Below, piece by piece: positions 27,159 through 35,444 of a stretch of DNA of 64,000 nucleotides. Position 1 is the stretch's first letter. Each line of letters starts with the position of its first letter. A program made the translations under genes and the position numbers. This stretch comes from Synechococcales cyanobacterium CNB. GTDB lineage: Bacteria; Planctomycetota; Phycisphaerae; Phycisphaerales; UBA1924. Location of the stretch: positions 372,001 to 436,000 of the forward strand of contig SZOZ01000002.1 of the NCBI GenBank assembly GCA_030263455.1. The letters run 5' to 3'. The notes under the pieces were generated by a model that did not search any database, had not been told where the DNA came from, and saw nothing but the letters and a program-made list of their open reading frames with translations.

Positions 27159-28307
27159 TTAGTTGCAGTGCTTCGAGATCCGGTCGTGAACGTCGGGCAC
27201 GTGAGGCGAATCGGGAAACAGATCGAGAAAATCCAAGCACGCGTCGAGGACGACATCCACCGGGAGATCCGGAGATGGGGTAAGGCAGAGCCAACGCAGG
27301 TCTGATTCAAGTATCTTCTCGACTGTCTTCCCCGCGCGAGTTGCCGAGTGCTCAGTTCTCCAGTTCGGCCCGTTGAGGCGGTACCGGTCGATCACGTCCA
27401 GAATGTTGATGTCCCTCATCGTTGCATCTTTGGCATGAAGCAGTACCAGTTCATGGCCGATCAGCAGGGAATAGGGGTTCTTTGAGAGGGAGTCATTCTG
27501 CCAGAGCGCCAGCAGTCTGGCTCCATAGGCGGCGCGATCGCCACTCAGGGTGTGGGCCTGCTTGATGGCCTCCAGACGAAGAGCAACCGCAGTAACCTCG
27601 CCTTCACCCCAGCGGGGAAACTCTTGAAAAACGCGATCAAACCAGAACAAGCCGGCGGCCGCATCCCCGAGGGCAAAGCTGTCGCGTCCTGATTCGACGT
27701 AGATTGAGACGCGTTGGGTATCGGAAAGCCGGTTCCCGAAATCACTCAGTATCCTGGTACGTTCATCGACTGCCTCGGCAAACCGCTTCTGGTCGCGTAA
27801 GGCTTTCGCCAAGCCACGACGCCCGGAGAGAGCGGGGATGGAGGTCTTGAGTGCAAGGGGCAACGTCGCTATTTGATTGCGGTATGCCGCTTCCGCTCCG
27901 ACAGCGTCGTTTCGCGAGAGTAAATCGCCCATCATCCGCCATGCGCTGGCTCTGTCAAACGCCGAGCCGTCCCCAGCGGTAACGAGTTCCAAACAGGACA
28001 GCGCGTCGTCGCGGCGGCCTGCGGAGGCGAACACAGAGGCCGCAAACCGCATCAGAGTGTCGGCTGACGGAGAGCCTTGGGCGGTGAGCAGCATCGCTTC
28101 GCTGGCGGCATGCTCGGCAATTTGAGCCCTTGCAGCATCCGATTCCGCAGCGGAAAGCGCCTGTTGGAACGGTTCTATTACACTTGAGGGTGGTACCTGG
28201 CCACTACCGCCTCCTCCGCCGGGCTGGGCCGTTGTGGTCGTGGGAAGCAGGAACAGCACAACAAGTGCAACGACCCCACAAGCACACTTGCGACACCTGT
28301 TCGACAT
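27159..28307 (-). CDS. Exported helical-repeat (TPR-like) protein, unknown function
   Basis: A 382-residue protein with a signal peptide (CACGVVALVVLFLLPTTTTAQ) and a Gly-rich start of the mature chain. Helical pairs of TPR type follow: the RFAASVFASAGRRDDALSCL, AWRMMGDLLSRNDAVGAEAAY and RGLAKALRDQKRFAEAVDER segments. A purine-rich AGGGAG lies before the ATG. Base composition is visibly lower in GC and codon choice less biased than in the neighbours, which suggests later acquisition. No named family is recognised. Confidence 0.7.
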   Translation of the reverse strand: MSNRCRKCACGVVALVVLFLLPTTTTAQPGGGGGSGQVPPSSVIEPFQQALSAAESDAARAQIAEHAASEAMLLTAQGSPSADTLMRFAASVFASAGRRDDALSCLELVTAGDGSAFDRASAWRMMGDLLSRNDAVGAEAAYRNQIATLPLALKTSIPALSGRRGLAKALRDQKRFAEAVDERTRILSDFGNRLSDTQRVSIYVESGRDSFALGDAAAGLFWFDRVFQEFPRWGEGEVTAVALRLEAIKQAHTLSGDRAAYGARLLALWQNDSLSKNPYSLLIGHELVLLHAKDATMRDINILDVIDRYRLNGPNWRTEHSATRAGKTVEKILESDLRWLCLTPSPDLPVDVVLDACLDFLDLFPDSPHVPDVHDRISKHCN

Positions 28308-28542
28308 GGCGTACTCCCTCGCAGAGCCACATGCATCGCTAGCGGCTTCTAGCCTATCGGAAGCACGGGGGGCAGGCCAGTGTCAACCACAGCTATTCGT
28401 CTTGCCCGGGTGAGGCGGGATAGGCTGCATCATCTTGCTCGTTAGCTCGTACACTAAGGAATGCCTGGGGCTTGGATTCTTCGGTGCGTAACTTGGTTGA
28501 TGTAGCTGGTGCGGCGTTTGTTCGTACTTTGGGAGAACATTT
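28308..28542. other. AT-richer divergent spacer
   Basis: The spacer is less GC-rich than its surroundings and separates the divergent genes at 27159-28307 and 28543-29460. No gene or convincing promoter box is seen; GGGAG precedes the ATG at 28543. Confidence 0.3.
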
Positions 28543-29460
28543 ATGCCTCCGCAACAGAGAACAGGCGTGGGGTGTGCCGGTTCAGAGCAGCCGAAGTCGG
28601 TGGGACGGGTGTTGGCTGGTTGGGGCGCGGCGGCGGTGGTGGTGTTTCTGGTGGGGCTGGGGGGGGCATGGTGGTTCACGCGCGAGCCGCCGCCGCGGTT
28701 CTATGACCAGTCTTCGCCGGAGGCGGTGATCCGATCGGCGAAGGCGATGGTGGAGAACGGGGATGCGCGGCGGCTGTCGGAGCTGCTGTACGCGGACGGG
28801 GACGGGATGCGGCGCGTGTATGCGCGCGTGGGGCTGATGCTGGAGCACCTGTACGAGTTGGGGGTGGCGGTGCAGGCGCGGTATCCGGCGGAAGTGGAGG
28901 CGCTGGCGAAGCAGGCGCGCGAGGCGGCGGAGGAAGGGCGCGGGGCGTCGCTGCTGGACGGGTTGTCGATGGGGATGGGCGGGCCGCCGCGGCGCGGGGA
29001 GGATCGGCGGGCGCGCGAGGAGCAGATGGGTGGGGCGTTGAAGCGTGTGTTCGCGGACCCGTTCGGGTGGCTGGCGGAGTCGGAGGAGCGGCTGGGCGTC
29101 GTGGTGATTCACGACGAGTTGGCGGCGTTGACGTGGGACGGCGCGCCGATCCTGCCGCCGATGGGGCTGGCGGTGCAGCGCGACCTGGACGAGAAGTGGT
29201 ACGTGGTGCCCCCGCTGAACGTGCCCGGCGTGTCGCGGTACCTGCCGCGGACGGAGGAGGAGTACTCGATCTGGGAGAGCATCGTGCAGGTCTTCGACAA
29301 CGTGATCGTGGACCTGACGAAGGAGGTCGAGGCCGGGAAGCACGCGTCGCTGGAAGACCTGTCACGGTCCGCGGGCGAGAAGGCGTTCTTCCCGGCGGCA
29401 ATGGCACTCGTCGCGTACGAACGCGCGATGGCGGCACGGGGACGGACAGGGGGGGGCTGA
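28543..29460 (+). CDS. Membrane-anchored protein of unknown function
   Basis: A 305-residue protein with a single N-terminal membrane anchor (AAAVVVFLVGLGGAWWF, about residues 29-45). The soluble domain begins PPRFYDQSSPEAVIRSAKAMVENGDARRL in three conserved-looking helices, and aromatic strands near the end (EEEYSIWESIVQVFDNVIV) complete it. The opening resembles planctomycete proteins with a DUF4878/NTF2-like set-up (SPEAVIRSA...VENGDA), but I cannot name it. It ends 1 bp before the interrupted tRNA-Arg 3' fragment. Confidence 0.7.
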   Translation: MPPQQRTGVGCAGSEQPKSVGRVLAGWGAAAVVVFLVGLGGAWWFTREPPPRFYDQSSPEAVIRSAKAMVENGDARRLSELLYADGDGMRRVYARVGLMLEHLYELGVAVQARYPAEVEALAKQAREAAEEGRGASLLDGLSMGMGGPPRRGEDRRAREEQMGGALKRVFADPFGWLAESEERLGVVVIHDELAALTWDGAPILPPMGLAVQRDLDEKWYVVPPLNVPGVSRYLPRTEEEYSIWESIVQVFDNVIVDLTKEVEAGKHASLEDLSRSAGEKAFFPAAMALVAYERAMAARGRTGGG

Positions 29461-29461
29461 A

Positions 29462-29505
29462 CACTCGGGGGCGGATTCGAACCGCCGACCTGTCGTTTAG
29501 GAAAC
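29462..29505 (-). pseudogene. 3' fragment of the chromosomal tRNA-Arg(CCT), cut by integration
   Basis: Read on the minus strand this is the anticodon loop TTCCTAA with 3' stem ACGAC, variable loop AGGTC, T-arm GGCGG-TTCGAAT-CCGCC, acceptor strand CCCGAGT and discriminator G. The acceptor and anticodon stems pair only with the 5' fragment at 44484-44525 (GCTCGGG, GTCGT). Joined, the two give a standard 74-nt tRNA-Arg. The element sequence next to this fragment supplies no D-arm or acceptor 5' strand, so the gene is broken. Confidence 0.9.
29494..29505. repeat. Attachment core, left end
   Basis: CGTTTAGGAAAC lies within the anticodon arm of the tRNA 3' fragment and is identical to 44484-44495. 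The centre is the anticodon complement AGG flanked by GTTT and AAAC, so the core is itself an imperfect palindrome, as expected for a tyrosine-recombinase crossover site. Confidence 0.9.
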
Positions 29506-29947
29506 CTCGGGGGCACCTCGTTCTGCACTGGAAAAGCAGTGTAGTTTACCGCACCACGCCCGGTCTAACAAGGCGGTAACAAGGCGAGGGGTGGAGCCGC
29601 GCCGGTCGCCCGGGCGGGTGGACCCCGCAGCGTCCGGAAAGCCGTTTCCGAGCCAGTAAAGCGCCCGCCGCCGAACGCCCTGAAAAGGCCCGCCGTATAT
29701 GCCTGTGCCGCGAAGAGTGATGGCGCGCCCCCGGGCTCGCCGCCCGACGTGCCGGTGACAGTCCGGGGCGCGGCTCGGTGGCCCGTTCGAGCTCGGCTCG
29801 GGCCTCAAAGGGAAGTTCTCTCCGCCCCCGCCGACGTCCAGCAACGAAGTTCCACGAACCTCGCGCTGGGCGTCGGCAGGCCGACGGCCCCACCAAGCAG
29901 ACCGTCAGCACGCGCGACGCCCATCGCCAGCCCGAAGGAGGCTGACG
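29506..29947. other. Left end of the element, non-coding, with integrase arm-type repeats
   Basis: This 442-bp stretch holds no supported gene. It contains a hairpin (CACTG...CAGTG near 29527-29542), the 16-bp arm repeat at 29569-29584, and short motifs (GTAAAGCGC, CCTGAAAAGG) that recur in similar form at the right end (44404-44453). It ends with the ribosome-binding site GAAGGAGG of the next gene. Confidence 0.5.
29569..29584 (+). repeat. Arm-type repeat, copy 1
   Basis: CAAGGCGGTAACAAGG, built from two AACAAGG-like units. The same 16-mer occurs inverted at 33165-33180 and, with one mismatch, directly at 44361-44376 beside the integrase gene. Position near both ends suggests binding by the integrase or excisionase. 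Confidence 0.55.
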
Positions 29948-30250
29948 GTGGCGGTAGACATCGAGTCGACGATCAAGGCGGCGGCGGCCAAGGCGGCGGA
30001 GCAGGCCGTCGCCGCGATCCTGCGCCGGGGCCTGCCCGCGCAGGAGTACATGGACACCCGGCAGGCGGCGGCGTACCTGGGCCTGAGCACGCAGCGCCTG
30101 GAGATCTGGCGATGCCGCGGCGGCGGCCCGGTCTATCACAAGATGGACAACGCCGTGCGCTACAAGCGCTCGGAGCTTGACGACTTCATGGCCGGGCTCC
30201 GGGTGGCGAACACCGCGGAAGCCGCCCAGCGGAAGGGTGGTGCGCGGTGA
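29948..30250 (+). CDS. Excisionase/AlpA-like helix-turn-helix protein
   Basis: A 100-residue protein with a MerR-type (HTH_17) winged helix: MDTRQAAAYLGLSTQRLEIW, then a wing with GGGPVYHKMDNAVRYKRSEL. Proteins of this shape act as excisionases or AlpA-type activators in integrative elements and satellites. The start is the GTG at 29948, 6 bp after GAAGGAGG. The stop overlaps the start of the primase-helicase gene by 4 bp, so both are in one operon. An amphipathic N-terminal helix (residues 5-28) precedes the HTH. Confidence 0.8.
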   Translation: MAVDIESTIKAAAAKAAEQAVAAILRRGLPAQEYMDTRQAAAYLGLSTQRLEIWRCRGGGPVYHKMDNAVRYKRSELDDFMAGLRVANTAEAAQRKGGAR

Positions 30251-32757
30251 CCAACGAGAATCCGGCGGACGGCGCAGAGGCGCGCCGGGATGGGGAAGGC
30301 GAGGCCCCGGAGGCAGCGACAGGAATCGCGAACCAGCAGACCGCGCGCCGGGCGGCGGCCGACTACCGCGTGATGATGAAGTGGAAGCCGTTCCCGCTGC
30401 CGCCGCTGACCAAGCGGGCGCGGAAGGGTTGGCCTGAGCAAGCCGAACGCCCCATGGCGCAGCTGCAGGACGAGTTCGTCCCCGGCTGCAATCTGGGCAT
30501 CGCGCTTGGCGAGACGTCCGGCGGCCTGTCGGACGTCGACTGCGACTGGCCCGAGGCCGCGGCGCTCGCGCCGCACCTGTTCCCCGACTTCCCTCGCTTC
30601 GGGCGCGAGGGCAGGCCCCCGGGGCACTACCTCGCCACCTGCCCCGACGCCGGGCGAATCGAGAAGTTCTGCCTAAAGAAGGAGGCCGCCGCGGCGCTCG
30701 GGCTCTCCGGTGACGACCGCGCGATGGTCGCCGAGCTGCGAGGCTCGGGCCACTACACCGTCTTTCCGCCCTCGGTCCACGACGACGGGCAGAAGGTCGT
30801 GTGGGCGGAGGACGGCACGCGGGCGCTCCCGATCCGCCGGTGGGCGGAGCTGGCCCGCGAGGTGGGCCGGATGGCGGCGCTGGCCGTGGTCCTGCGCGCC
30901 TACCCACGCGTGAGCGGGAGCCGGGACGACGTGTGCATGGCCCTGACCGGCGCGCTGATCGACGCTGGCATCGCCGACGATGACGTAGACCGGCTCGTCC
31001 GGCTGGTCGCCAAGCTGGCCGACGACGAGGAGCACGCCAGACGCGGAGGGAAGGCGTCGGCCACGCGCGCCAAGAAGGAGGCGGGCGAGCCGTGTACCGG
31101 GCTGCCCAAGCTCTGCGAGATGCTGGGCATCGCCGGGGCCGAGGCCACGCTGCGCCGCTGGCTGCACGGCGAGGACGCGGCGAAGCCCGACGCCGTCCCC
31201 GAGGGCGGAATCCTGATGGTCGGCGGGCGACTGAACGGCATCCTCGACCGGGCCGAGGAGACGCTGCTGGAGCGAGGCACGCCCATCTACCAGCGCGGCC
31301 CGGAGCTGGTGCGCCCCGCGCGGCTGGACCGCAGCGAGGTGGACGGCGGGGTGCGGCGCGACGCGGGATCGGTCGTGCTGCTGCCTATCCGCCCGCACTG
31401 GCTGGTGCAGGCGATGGCCGAGGCCGCGCCGTGGTACGCGATGAGCCTAAAGGGGCCGGTGCCCGCCGACCCGCACCTGAACTACGCCCAGCACCTTATG
31501 GCGCGGGCCGGAAGCTGGCGGTTCCCGGTGCTGCGCGGCGTCGTGACCGCGCCGACGCTGCGGGCCGACGGCAGCATCCTGCAGACGCCCGGGTACGACG
31601 CGGCATCGCAGCTGATCTACGACCCGGCGGGGGCGGACTTCCCCCCGGTGCCGGAGTCGCCGACGCATGAGGAGGCCGCGGCGGCGCTCAGGATGCTGGG
31701 CGAGCCGTTCGCGGAGTTCCCCTACGTGTCCGAGGAGGCTCGGTCGGTGGTCTACGCGGCGGTGCTGACCGGGCTGGTGCGGCGGACGATGCGCTCCGCG
31801 CCGCTGTTCGCCATCGACGCCCCGACCCCGGGCACGGGCAAGTCGCTCATCGCCGAGGCCGCCAGCATCATCATCACCGGCCACCGGGCCGCGATGTTCA
31901 ACATGGGCAAGAACGAGGAGGAGTTCGCCAAGCAGCTGAGCGTCGTGCTCCGGGCGGGCGACGCGCTGGTGGTCTTCGACAACCAGACCCGGCCCATCGA
32001 GGGCGACTTCCTCTGCTCGGCGCTGTCGCAGGAGATGGTGCAGGCCCGCATCCTCGGAAAGTCCGAGCGCATGGTCCTCCCGAGCAACACGCTGATCGTC
32101 GCCACCGGCAACAACATCCAGCTCGCGGGCGACGTCTCGCGCCGCGCGGTGGTGTGCCGCATCGACGCGAAGGTCGAGCGGCCCGACCAGCGCCAGTTCA
32201 GCTTCGACCCGCTCGACCTCGCCCGGCGGAACCGGGCGGCGCTGGTCGTCGCCGGACTGACGGTGCTGCGCGGGTACATCGCCGCGGGTCGCCCCTGCCC
32301 GCTCCCCAAGATGGGCTCGTTCGAGGACTTCAACCTCGTGCGCGAGGCGCTGGTGTGGCTGGGGTGCGCGGACCCCGAGAAGACCCGCGCGTCCGTCTTC
32401 GAGAGCGACCCCGTCCGCGACACCATCGCCGAGCTGCTCCGCGAGTGGCGGGAGGCCGTCGGAACTGAGCCCGTGACGATGAACAGCCTGCACCAGCGCT
32501 GGCTGAGCGACCAGGCGAAGTACGCCCCGCTGATCGCGCTCCTGAACGACCTGACCAACCGGCCCCTGTTCAACGCGCGGAGCGCGGGGCGGAAGCTCCT
32601 GACGATCAAGGACCGGGTCGTCGGCGGACTGGTGCTGCGGAAGGGCGACGACGCCAGAGGCGGGGCGTACTGGCGGGTCGCCGATGCCCGGTCCGAAAAG
32701 GCTGCGGGAGCCGGGCAGGCTGGACTGCTGCCCGGGGGCGGCGGCGGGGTGGCCTGA
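30247..32757 (+). CDS. Primase-polymerase / helicase replication protein of the element
   Basis: An 836-residue protein. The N-terminal part (about 40-230) looks like a bifunctional primase-polymerase: CNLGIALGETSGGLSDVDCD with the acidic VDCD near residue 97, and GSGHYTVFPPSVH. The C-terminal part holds a P-loop ATPase with Walker A PTPGTGKS near 530 and Walker B LVVFDNQ near 576, then the sensor-like LIVATGNNIQL and an arginine-rich SRRAVVCRID. This is the layout of satellite and plasmid replication initiators with combined priming and unwinding activity. It is coupled to the excisionase gene and followed directly by the inverted iteron array, its likely target. Confidence 0.82.
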   Translation: MTNENPADGAEARRDGEGEAPEAATGIANQQTARRAAADYRVMMKWKPFPLPPLTKRARKGWPEQAERPMAQLQDEFVPGCNLGIALGETSGGLSDVDCDWPEAAALAPHLFPDFPRFGREGRPPGHYLATCPDAGRIEKFCLKKEAAAALGLSGDDRAMVAELRGSGHYTVFPPSVHDDGQKVVWAEDGTRALPIRRWAELAREVGRMAALAVVLRAYPRVSGSRDDVCMALTGALIDAGIADDDVDRLVRLVAKLADDEEHARRGGKASATRAKKEAGEPCTGLPKLCEMLGIAGAEATLRRWLHGEDAAKPDAVPEGGILMVGGRLNGILDRAEETLLERGTPIYQRGPELVRPARLDRSEVDGGVRRDAGSVVLLPIRPHWLVQAMAEAAPWYAMSLKGPVPADPHLNYAQHLMARAGSWRFPVLRGVVTAPTLRADGSILQTPGYDAASQLIYDPAGADFPPVPESPTHEEAAAALRMLGEPFAEFPYVSEEARSVVYAAVLTGLVRRTMRSAPLFAIDAPTPGTGKSLIAEAASIIITGHRAAMFNMGKNEEEFAKQLSVVLRAGDALVVFDNQTRPIEGDFLCSALSQEMVQARILGKSERMVLPSNTLIVATGNNIQLAGDVSRRAVVCRIDAKVERPDQRQFSFDPLDLARRNRAALVVAGLTVLRGYIAAGRPCPLPKMGSFEDFNLVREALVWLGCADPEKTRASVFESDPVRDTIAELLREWREAVGTEPVTMNSLHQRWLSDQAKYAPLIALLNDLTNRPLFNARSAGRKLLTIKDRVVGGLVLRKGDDARGGAYWRVADARSEKAAGAGQAGLLPGGGGGVA

Positions 32758-32761
32758 GCCC

Positions 32762-32896
32762 GCTTCGGGTTTGACGGGTTTAGCGGGTTTGTCTAGGCCC
32801 CGGCTCGGAGGGGGAGAAAGCGCCACACAATAGTGGGTTGTGATTTTTGTCCCAGCCGAGTTAGAGCAAACCCGACAAACCCGTCAAACCCGAAGC
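32762..32896. repeat. Inverted iteron array, candidate replication origin
   Basis: Three CGGGTTT heptamers at exact 9-bp steps (32766, 32775, 32784) face three inverted copies AAACCCG at 9-bp steps (32868, 32877, 32886). The outer 20 bp are perfect inverted repeats (32762-32781 and 32877-32896). The spacer has an AT-rich stretch (TTGTGATTTTTGT, 32838-32850). Placement right after the replication gene suggests initiator-binding iterons; a strong terminator is the alternative. Confidence 0.6.
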
Positions 32897-33164
32897 AGCC
32901 ACGTGGTGCTCACCGGGTTGACCCGTCCTCACGGGTCCGAAACACGCTCTCGTGGACCCGCGCGATCAAGTGAGTCTGATGGAGAGAGTGGACGTCTTGG
33001 ACCTGCACGGACCAGTGCATGAGCAGCGGCGGCAAGAACAGAGGACGGGCCCCCACACCCCCTCTCCGCTCTCCGCTCCTCCTCCCCTCCCTCCCATCGG
33101 AGGAGGTCTCGGCGCTGTCGCCCCCTGGGCACTCGCCCCCGCGACCGCGACGCCGCGCCCGCGG

Positions 33165-33180
33165 CCTTGTTACCGCCTTG
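33165..33180 (-). repeat. Arm-type repeat, copy 2 (inverted)
   Basis: This is the exact reverse complement of the 16-mer at 29569-29584. Its internal position, far from either end, is unusual for an integrase arm site, so it may instead be a general element-specific protein-binding site. Confidence 0.5.
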
Positions 33181-33367
33181 CTGGTCGGGCGTCATTGTCC
33201 GAAAGCCACGGCAAAGCGGCCCTCGCAGCGTGCAGCACAGGTCCGAGGCGGTTGCCCCTGCCGTTCCACAATCGGCGGCTCCCGCGGTGAGGCCCGCCCG
33301 CCGGGTCCGGCACAGCGGCGATGCGCGAGGTGCGCGGTGCGGTGGACGTGCGCGAGTCGCTGAATGT

Positions 33368-33421
33368 GGTGAAGCCGGTGGAGCAGGTGAAGCGAGTGAA
33401 GGCGGTGAATCAGTTGAGTTT
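33368..33421 (+). repeat. Degenerate 9-bp tandem array
   Basis: Six successive 9-mers of the form GGTGAAGCC / GGTGGAGCA / GGTGAAGCG / AGTGAAGGC / GGTGAATCA / GTTGAGTTT keep strict 9-bp spacing, the same period as the iterons at 32762. It could be a second iteron set. As protein it would read VKP-VEQ-VKR-VKA-VNQ, which does not look like a functional gene. Confidence 0.4.
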
Positions 33422-33623
33422 TGATGCATTTCGGACCGGGGGTGCCCTCCGCCCCGCGGCAGCCGCGCAGAGCGACACCGCAGCCCGGCGGCTGTCACGA
33501 AGACTCCGCAGACATACCCCTCGCGCACCCGCGAGGTCTCACGAAGTCTCTGCCGAGCCCCGCGTCCCGCGCCCGCAGATTCCGCGACCCGCCGGGACGC
33601 GCCGGACGAATCATTCTTCAAGA

Positions 33624-34259
33624 ATGGCCACCAGCACCTACGAGCAGCACCCCCGGGCCAAGCCGCCCATCGACGCGGAGCGCCGCGCGACGTACCTCCG
33701 CGTCCTCTCGGAGACCGGCTCGCACGTCGAGGCCGCGCGCTGCGCCACGCCCCACGGCACGAGCGCCACCAAGCCGGGCTACACCGCGTTCATGCGCCTG
33801 CGCCGGACCGACCCCGAGTTCGCGCAGGCCTGCGAGGACGCCCGGGCCGTCGCCCTCGCCGCGATCGAGAGCGAGATCAAGCGCCGCGCCTTCAACCCGC
33901 CGCAGCGCCCCGTGTTCGACGACGGGCGCGTCGTCGGGTGGGTCGAGGACCGGCGCTCCTCCGACAACCTCCTGCTCCGGCTCGCCGAGCGCATCGAGCC
34001 CGAGTGGGCGCAGCGGCGCAGCCACGAGGTCTCCGGGCGCATCGACCACACGCACGCCGCGGCGGCGCACCCCTTCGCCTTCGTGCTCACCCCGGAGAAC
34101 ATCGCGCTCCTGCCCGCCGACCGCCGCGACGCGCTCGTGGACATCCTCAGCGAGCTGGCCGACGCAGTCGAGGCGCGAGACGCGGGCGAGCGCCCGGCCC
34201 TCGCGTCGCTGCCCCCGGCGCGCGTGCTCCCACCCGCGGAGGCCACCCTTGGGCACTGA
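33624..34259 (+). CDS. Terminase small subunit-like DNA-binding protein
   Basis: A 211-residue protein. The first 110 residues read like a TerS-type helix-turn-helix (RRATYLRVLSETGSHVEAAR ... YTAFMRLRRTDPEFAQACED, then ARAVALAAIESEIKRRAF), the same pattern found in phage small terminases and satellite TerS proteins. It continues with RRSSDNLLLRLAERIEPEWA, also typical. The C-terminus is acidic with a Pro-rich tail. I chose the ATG at 33624 because the upstream frame is low-complexity. In satellites a dedicated TerS redirects the helper-phage packaging machinery; that role here is inference. Confidence 0.65.
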   Translation: MATSTYEQHPRAKPPIDAERRATYLRVLSETGSHVEAARCATPHGTSATKPGYTAFMRLRRTDPEFAQACEDARAVALAAIESEIKRRAFNPPQRPVFDDGRVVGWVEDRRSSDNLLLRLAERIEPEWAQRRSHEVSGRIDHTHAAAAHPFAFVLTPENIALLPADRRDALVDILSELADAVEARDAGERPALASLPPARVLPPAEATLGH

Positions 34260-34470
34260 CGCCAGCGACATCCGCCGACTGATCTCCGTCGTCCGCGACC
34301 CCGGCGGCGGCGTGCGCATCCTGGGCAACGGGCTGCTCGCCCCGCCCGTTCTGCCGCTGGACGCCTGGCTCGCGAAGTACGGCGGGCCGCGGGCGCACCT
34401 CCCCGCGTCGCCGGACCTCTCGCCGCTGCACGAGGTGGGCGACCGCGCCCCGCGCGTCTCGCGCGGCTGA
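34249..34470 (+). CDS. Small protein of unknown function, TTG start
   Basis: A 73-residue protein that begins at a TTG 6 bp after GGAGG and overlaps the end of the TerS-like gene by 11 bp, which suggests translational coupling. DIRRLISVVRDPGGGVRILG and VLPLDAWLAKYGG look like a compact folded domain. No family is recognised. The TTG start and size make this tentative. Confidence 0.5.
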   Translation: MGTDASDIRRLISVVRDPGGGVRILGNGLLAPPVLPLDAWLAKYGGPRAHLPASPDLSPLHEVGDRAPRVSRG

Positions 34471-34624
34471 CTCTCTCACGAAGAGTCTTTCTTGCAGACC
34501 CGTTTGTCGGCACCCTCGCCCTGACGAAGAGATTCTCTGTTCGGCGAGCCCGCAACGGCGCAGGCTCTCCCCGCAGAGGCGCGGGGTCCGGCGCGTGCTC
34601 GCCCGAAGACGAGGAACGAGCACC
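34471..34624. other. Spacer with repeated ACGAAGAG motifs
   Basis: ACGAAGAG occurs twice (near 34479 and 34532), with a related CACGAAGTC upstream of the TerS-like gene (near 33539). These may be operator sites, but the support is only the repetition. No gene is seen. Confidence 0.25.
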
Positions 34625-35440
34625 ATGCCCGAGACCGCGCCCCAGACCACCGACAACAGGCCCAACCCCCTCGCCGGGTTCTCCGGCGGCATCCCAGCTA
34701 GCGAGGCCGAGGTCGAGCAGATCGCGAGGAAGGCGGGCGAGCTCGCGGCGGCCTTCGAGGCCAGCGTCGCCAACCTGTCCGCCGCCGTCGACGCCGCGCG
34801 GGAGAAGTTCCGCCAGCGGCACGAGGCGCTGATCCCGCGCGACCAGCCGCGCTCGCAGGTCGCGGGCATCGTCGGCTACGTGCGCGACGCCGTGGACCGG
34901 GAGGTGCGAGAGTACCGCGACTCGCTCGTCCGCGAGACCGAGGCCGCGCGGCTCGACCAGCTGCGCCAGCTCGACGCGGCCCGGGCCAAGCTCGCGTCGC
35001 TCCTGGCCGTGCACCCCACGCCGGTGGCGATGCTCTCGGCGCAGGGGCTCGGCTCCGAGGAGCGGAGCCGCTACCACCAGCAGATCGGGCACGCGGGCAC
35101 GGCCGAGCTGGCCAACCTCGCCCGCCTCGCCGTCGCCACGGGCAACAAGGTGCTCGGGGCCGCGGTGCTCGCCCGGCTGGACACGCTGCCCAAGGAGCAG
35201 CGGCCGTTCTCGGCGCACCACCTCGCCGACGCCCTCGTGGGCCAGCAGCACGCGGCCATCGACGCGGCGCACAAGGCCGTGGACGCCGCGTTCCAGCGCG
35301 CCATCAACAGGAACCGCGAGCTGGCCACCGGCCGCATGACGCCCACCGGCAAGATCGCCGCCGGGCTCTCCGCCCTCTCGGCCGAGAAGGCCGCCGCCCG
35401 AGCCACGCCCGCCCCCGGGCCGAAGTTCAAAGGAGTCTGA
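34625..35440 (+). CDS. Helical protein of unknown function, element-encoded
   Basis: A 271-residue protein, almost all helix, with coiled-coil segments (EVEQIARKAGELAAAFEASV, YRDSLVRETEAARLDQLRQL) and a basic, Ala/Pro-rich C-terminus. It has no signal peptide. GAGGA lies ahead of the ATG at 34625. Shape and position between a TerS-like gene and small genes would fit a scaffold-like or capsid-modifying satellite protein, but nothing in the sequence proves it. Confidence 0.6.
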   Translation: MPETAPQTTDNRPNPLAGFSGGIPASEAEVEQIARKAGELAAAFEASVANLSAAVDAAREKFRQRHEALIPRDQPRSQVAGIVGYVRDAVDREVREYRDSLVRETEAARLDQLRQLDAARAKLASLLAVHPTPVAMLSAQGLGSEERSRYHQQIGHAGTAELANLARLAVATGNKVLGAAVLARLDTLPKEQRPFSAHHLADALVGQQHAAIDAAHKAVDAAFQRAINRNRELATGRMTPTGKIAAGLSALSAEKAAARATPAPGPKFKGV

Positions 35441-35444
35441 ACCC

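Larger units (their letters stand above)
32897..33623. other. Long non-coding stretch between replication and terS-like genes
   Basis: About 730 bp with no gene I can support; open frames here are Arg/Pro/Ser-rich and lack ribosome-binding sites. It holds the inverted arm-type repeat (33165-33180) and a 9-bp periodic GGTGAAGC array (33368-33421). It may belong to the origin region and carry the promoter of the next operon. Confidence 0.4.

Noticed and set aside
29462-29505. A normal, complete tRNA at the left junction
   Set aside because: Only the 3' half is present; the adjacent element sequence cannot form the D-arm, the 5' anticodon stem or the acceptor 5' strand.
32762-33421. Possible CRISPR array
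   Set aside because: Repeats are 7-9 bp with no spacers of 30 bp and no cas genes; an iteron-type array fits better.
32929-33621. Minus-strand open frame over the non-coding stretch
   Set aside because: It is Arg/Ser/Pro-rich, lacks a ribosome-binding site and crosses the repeat arrays; no coding support.
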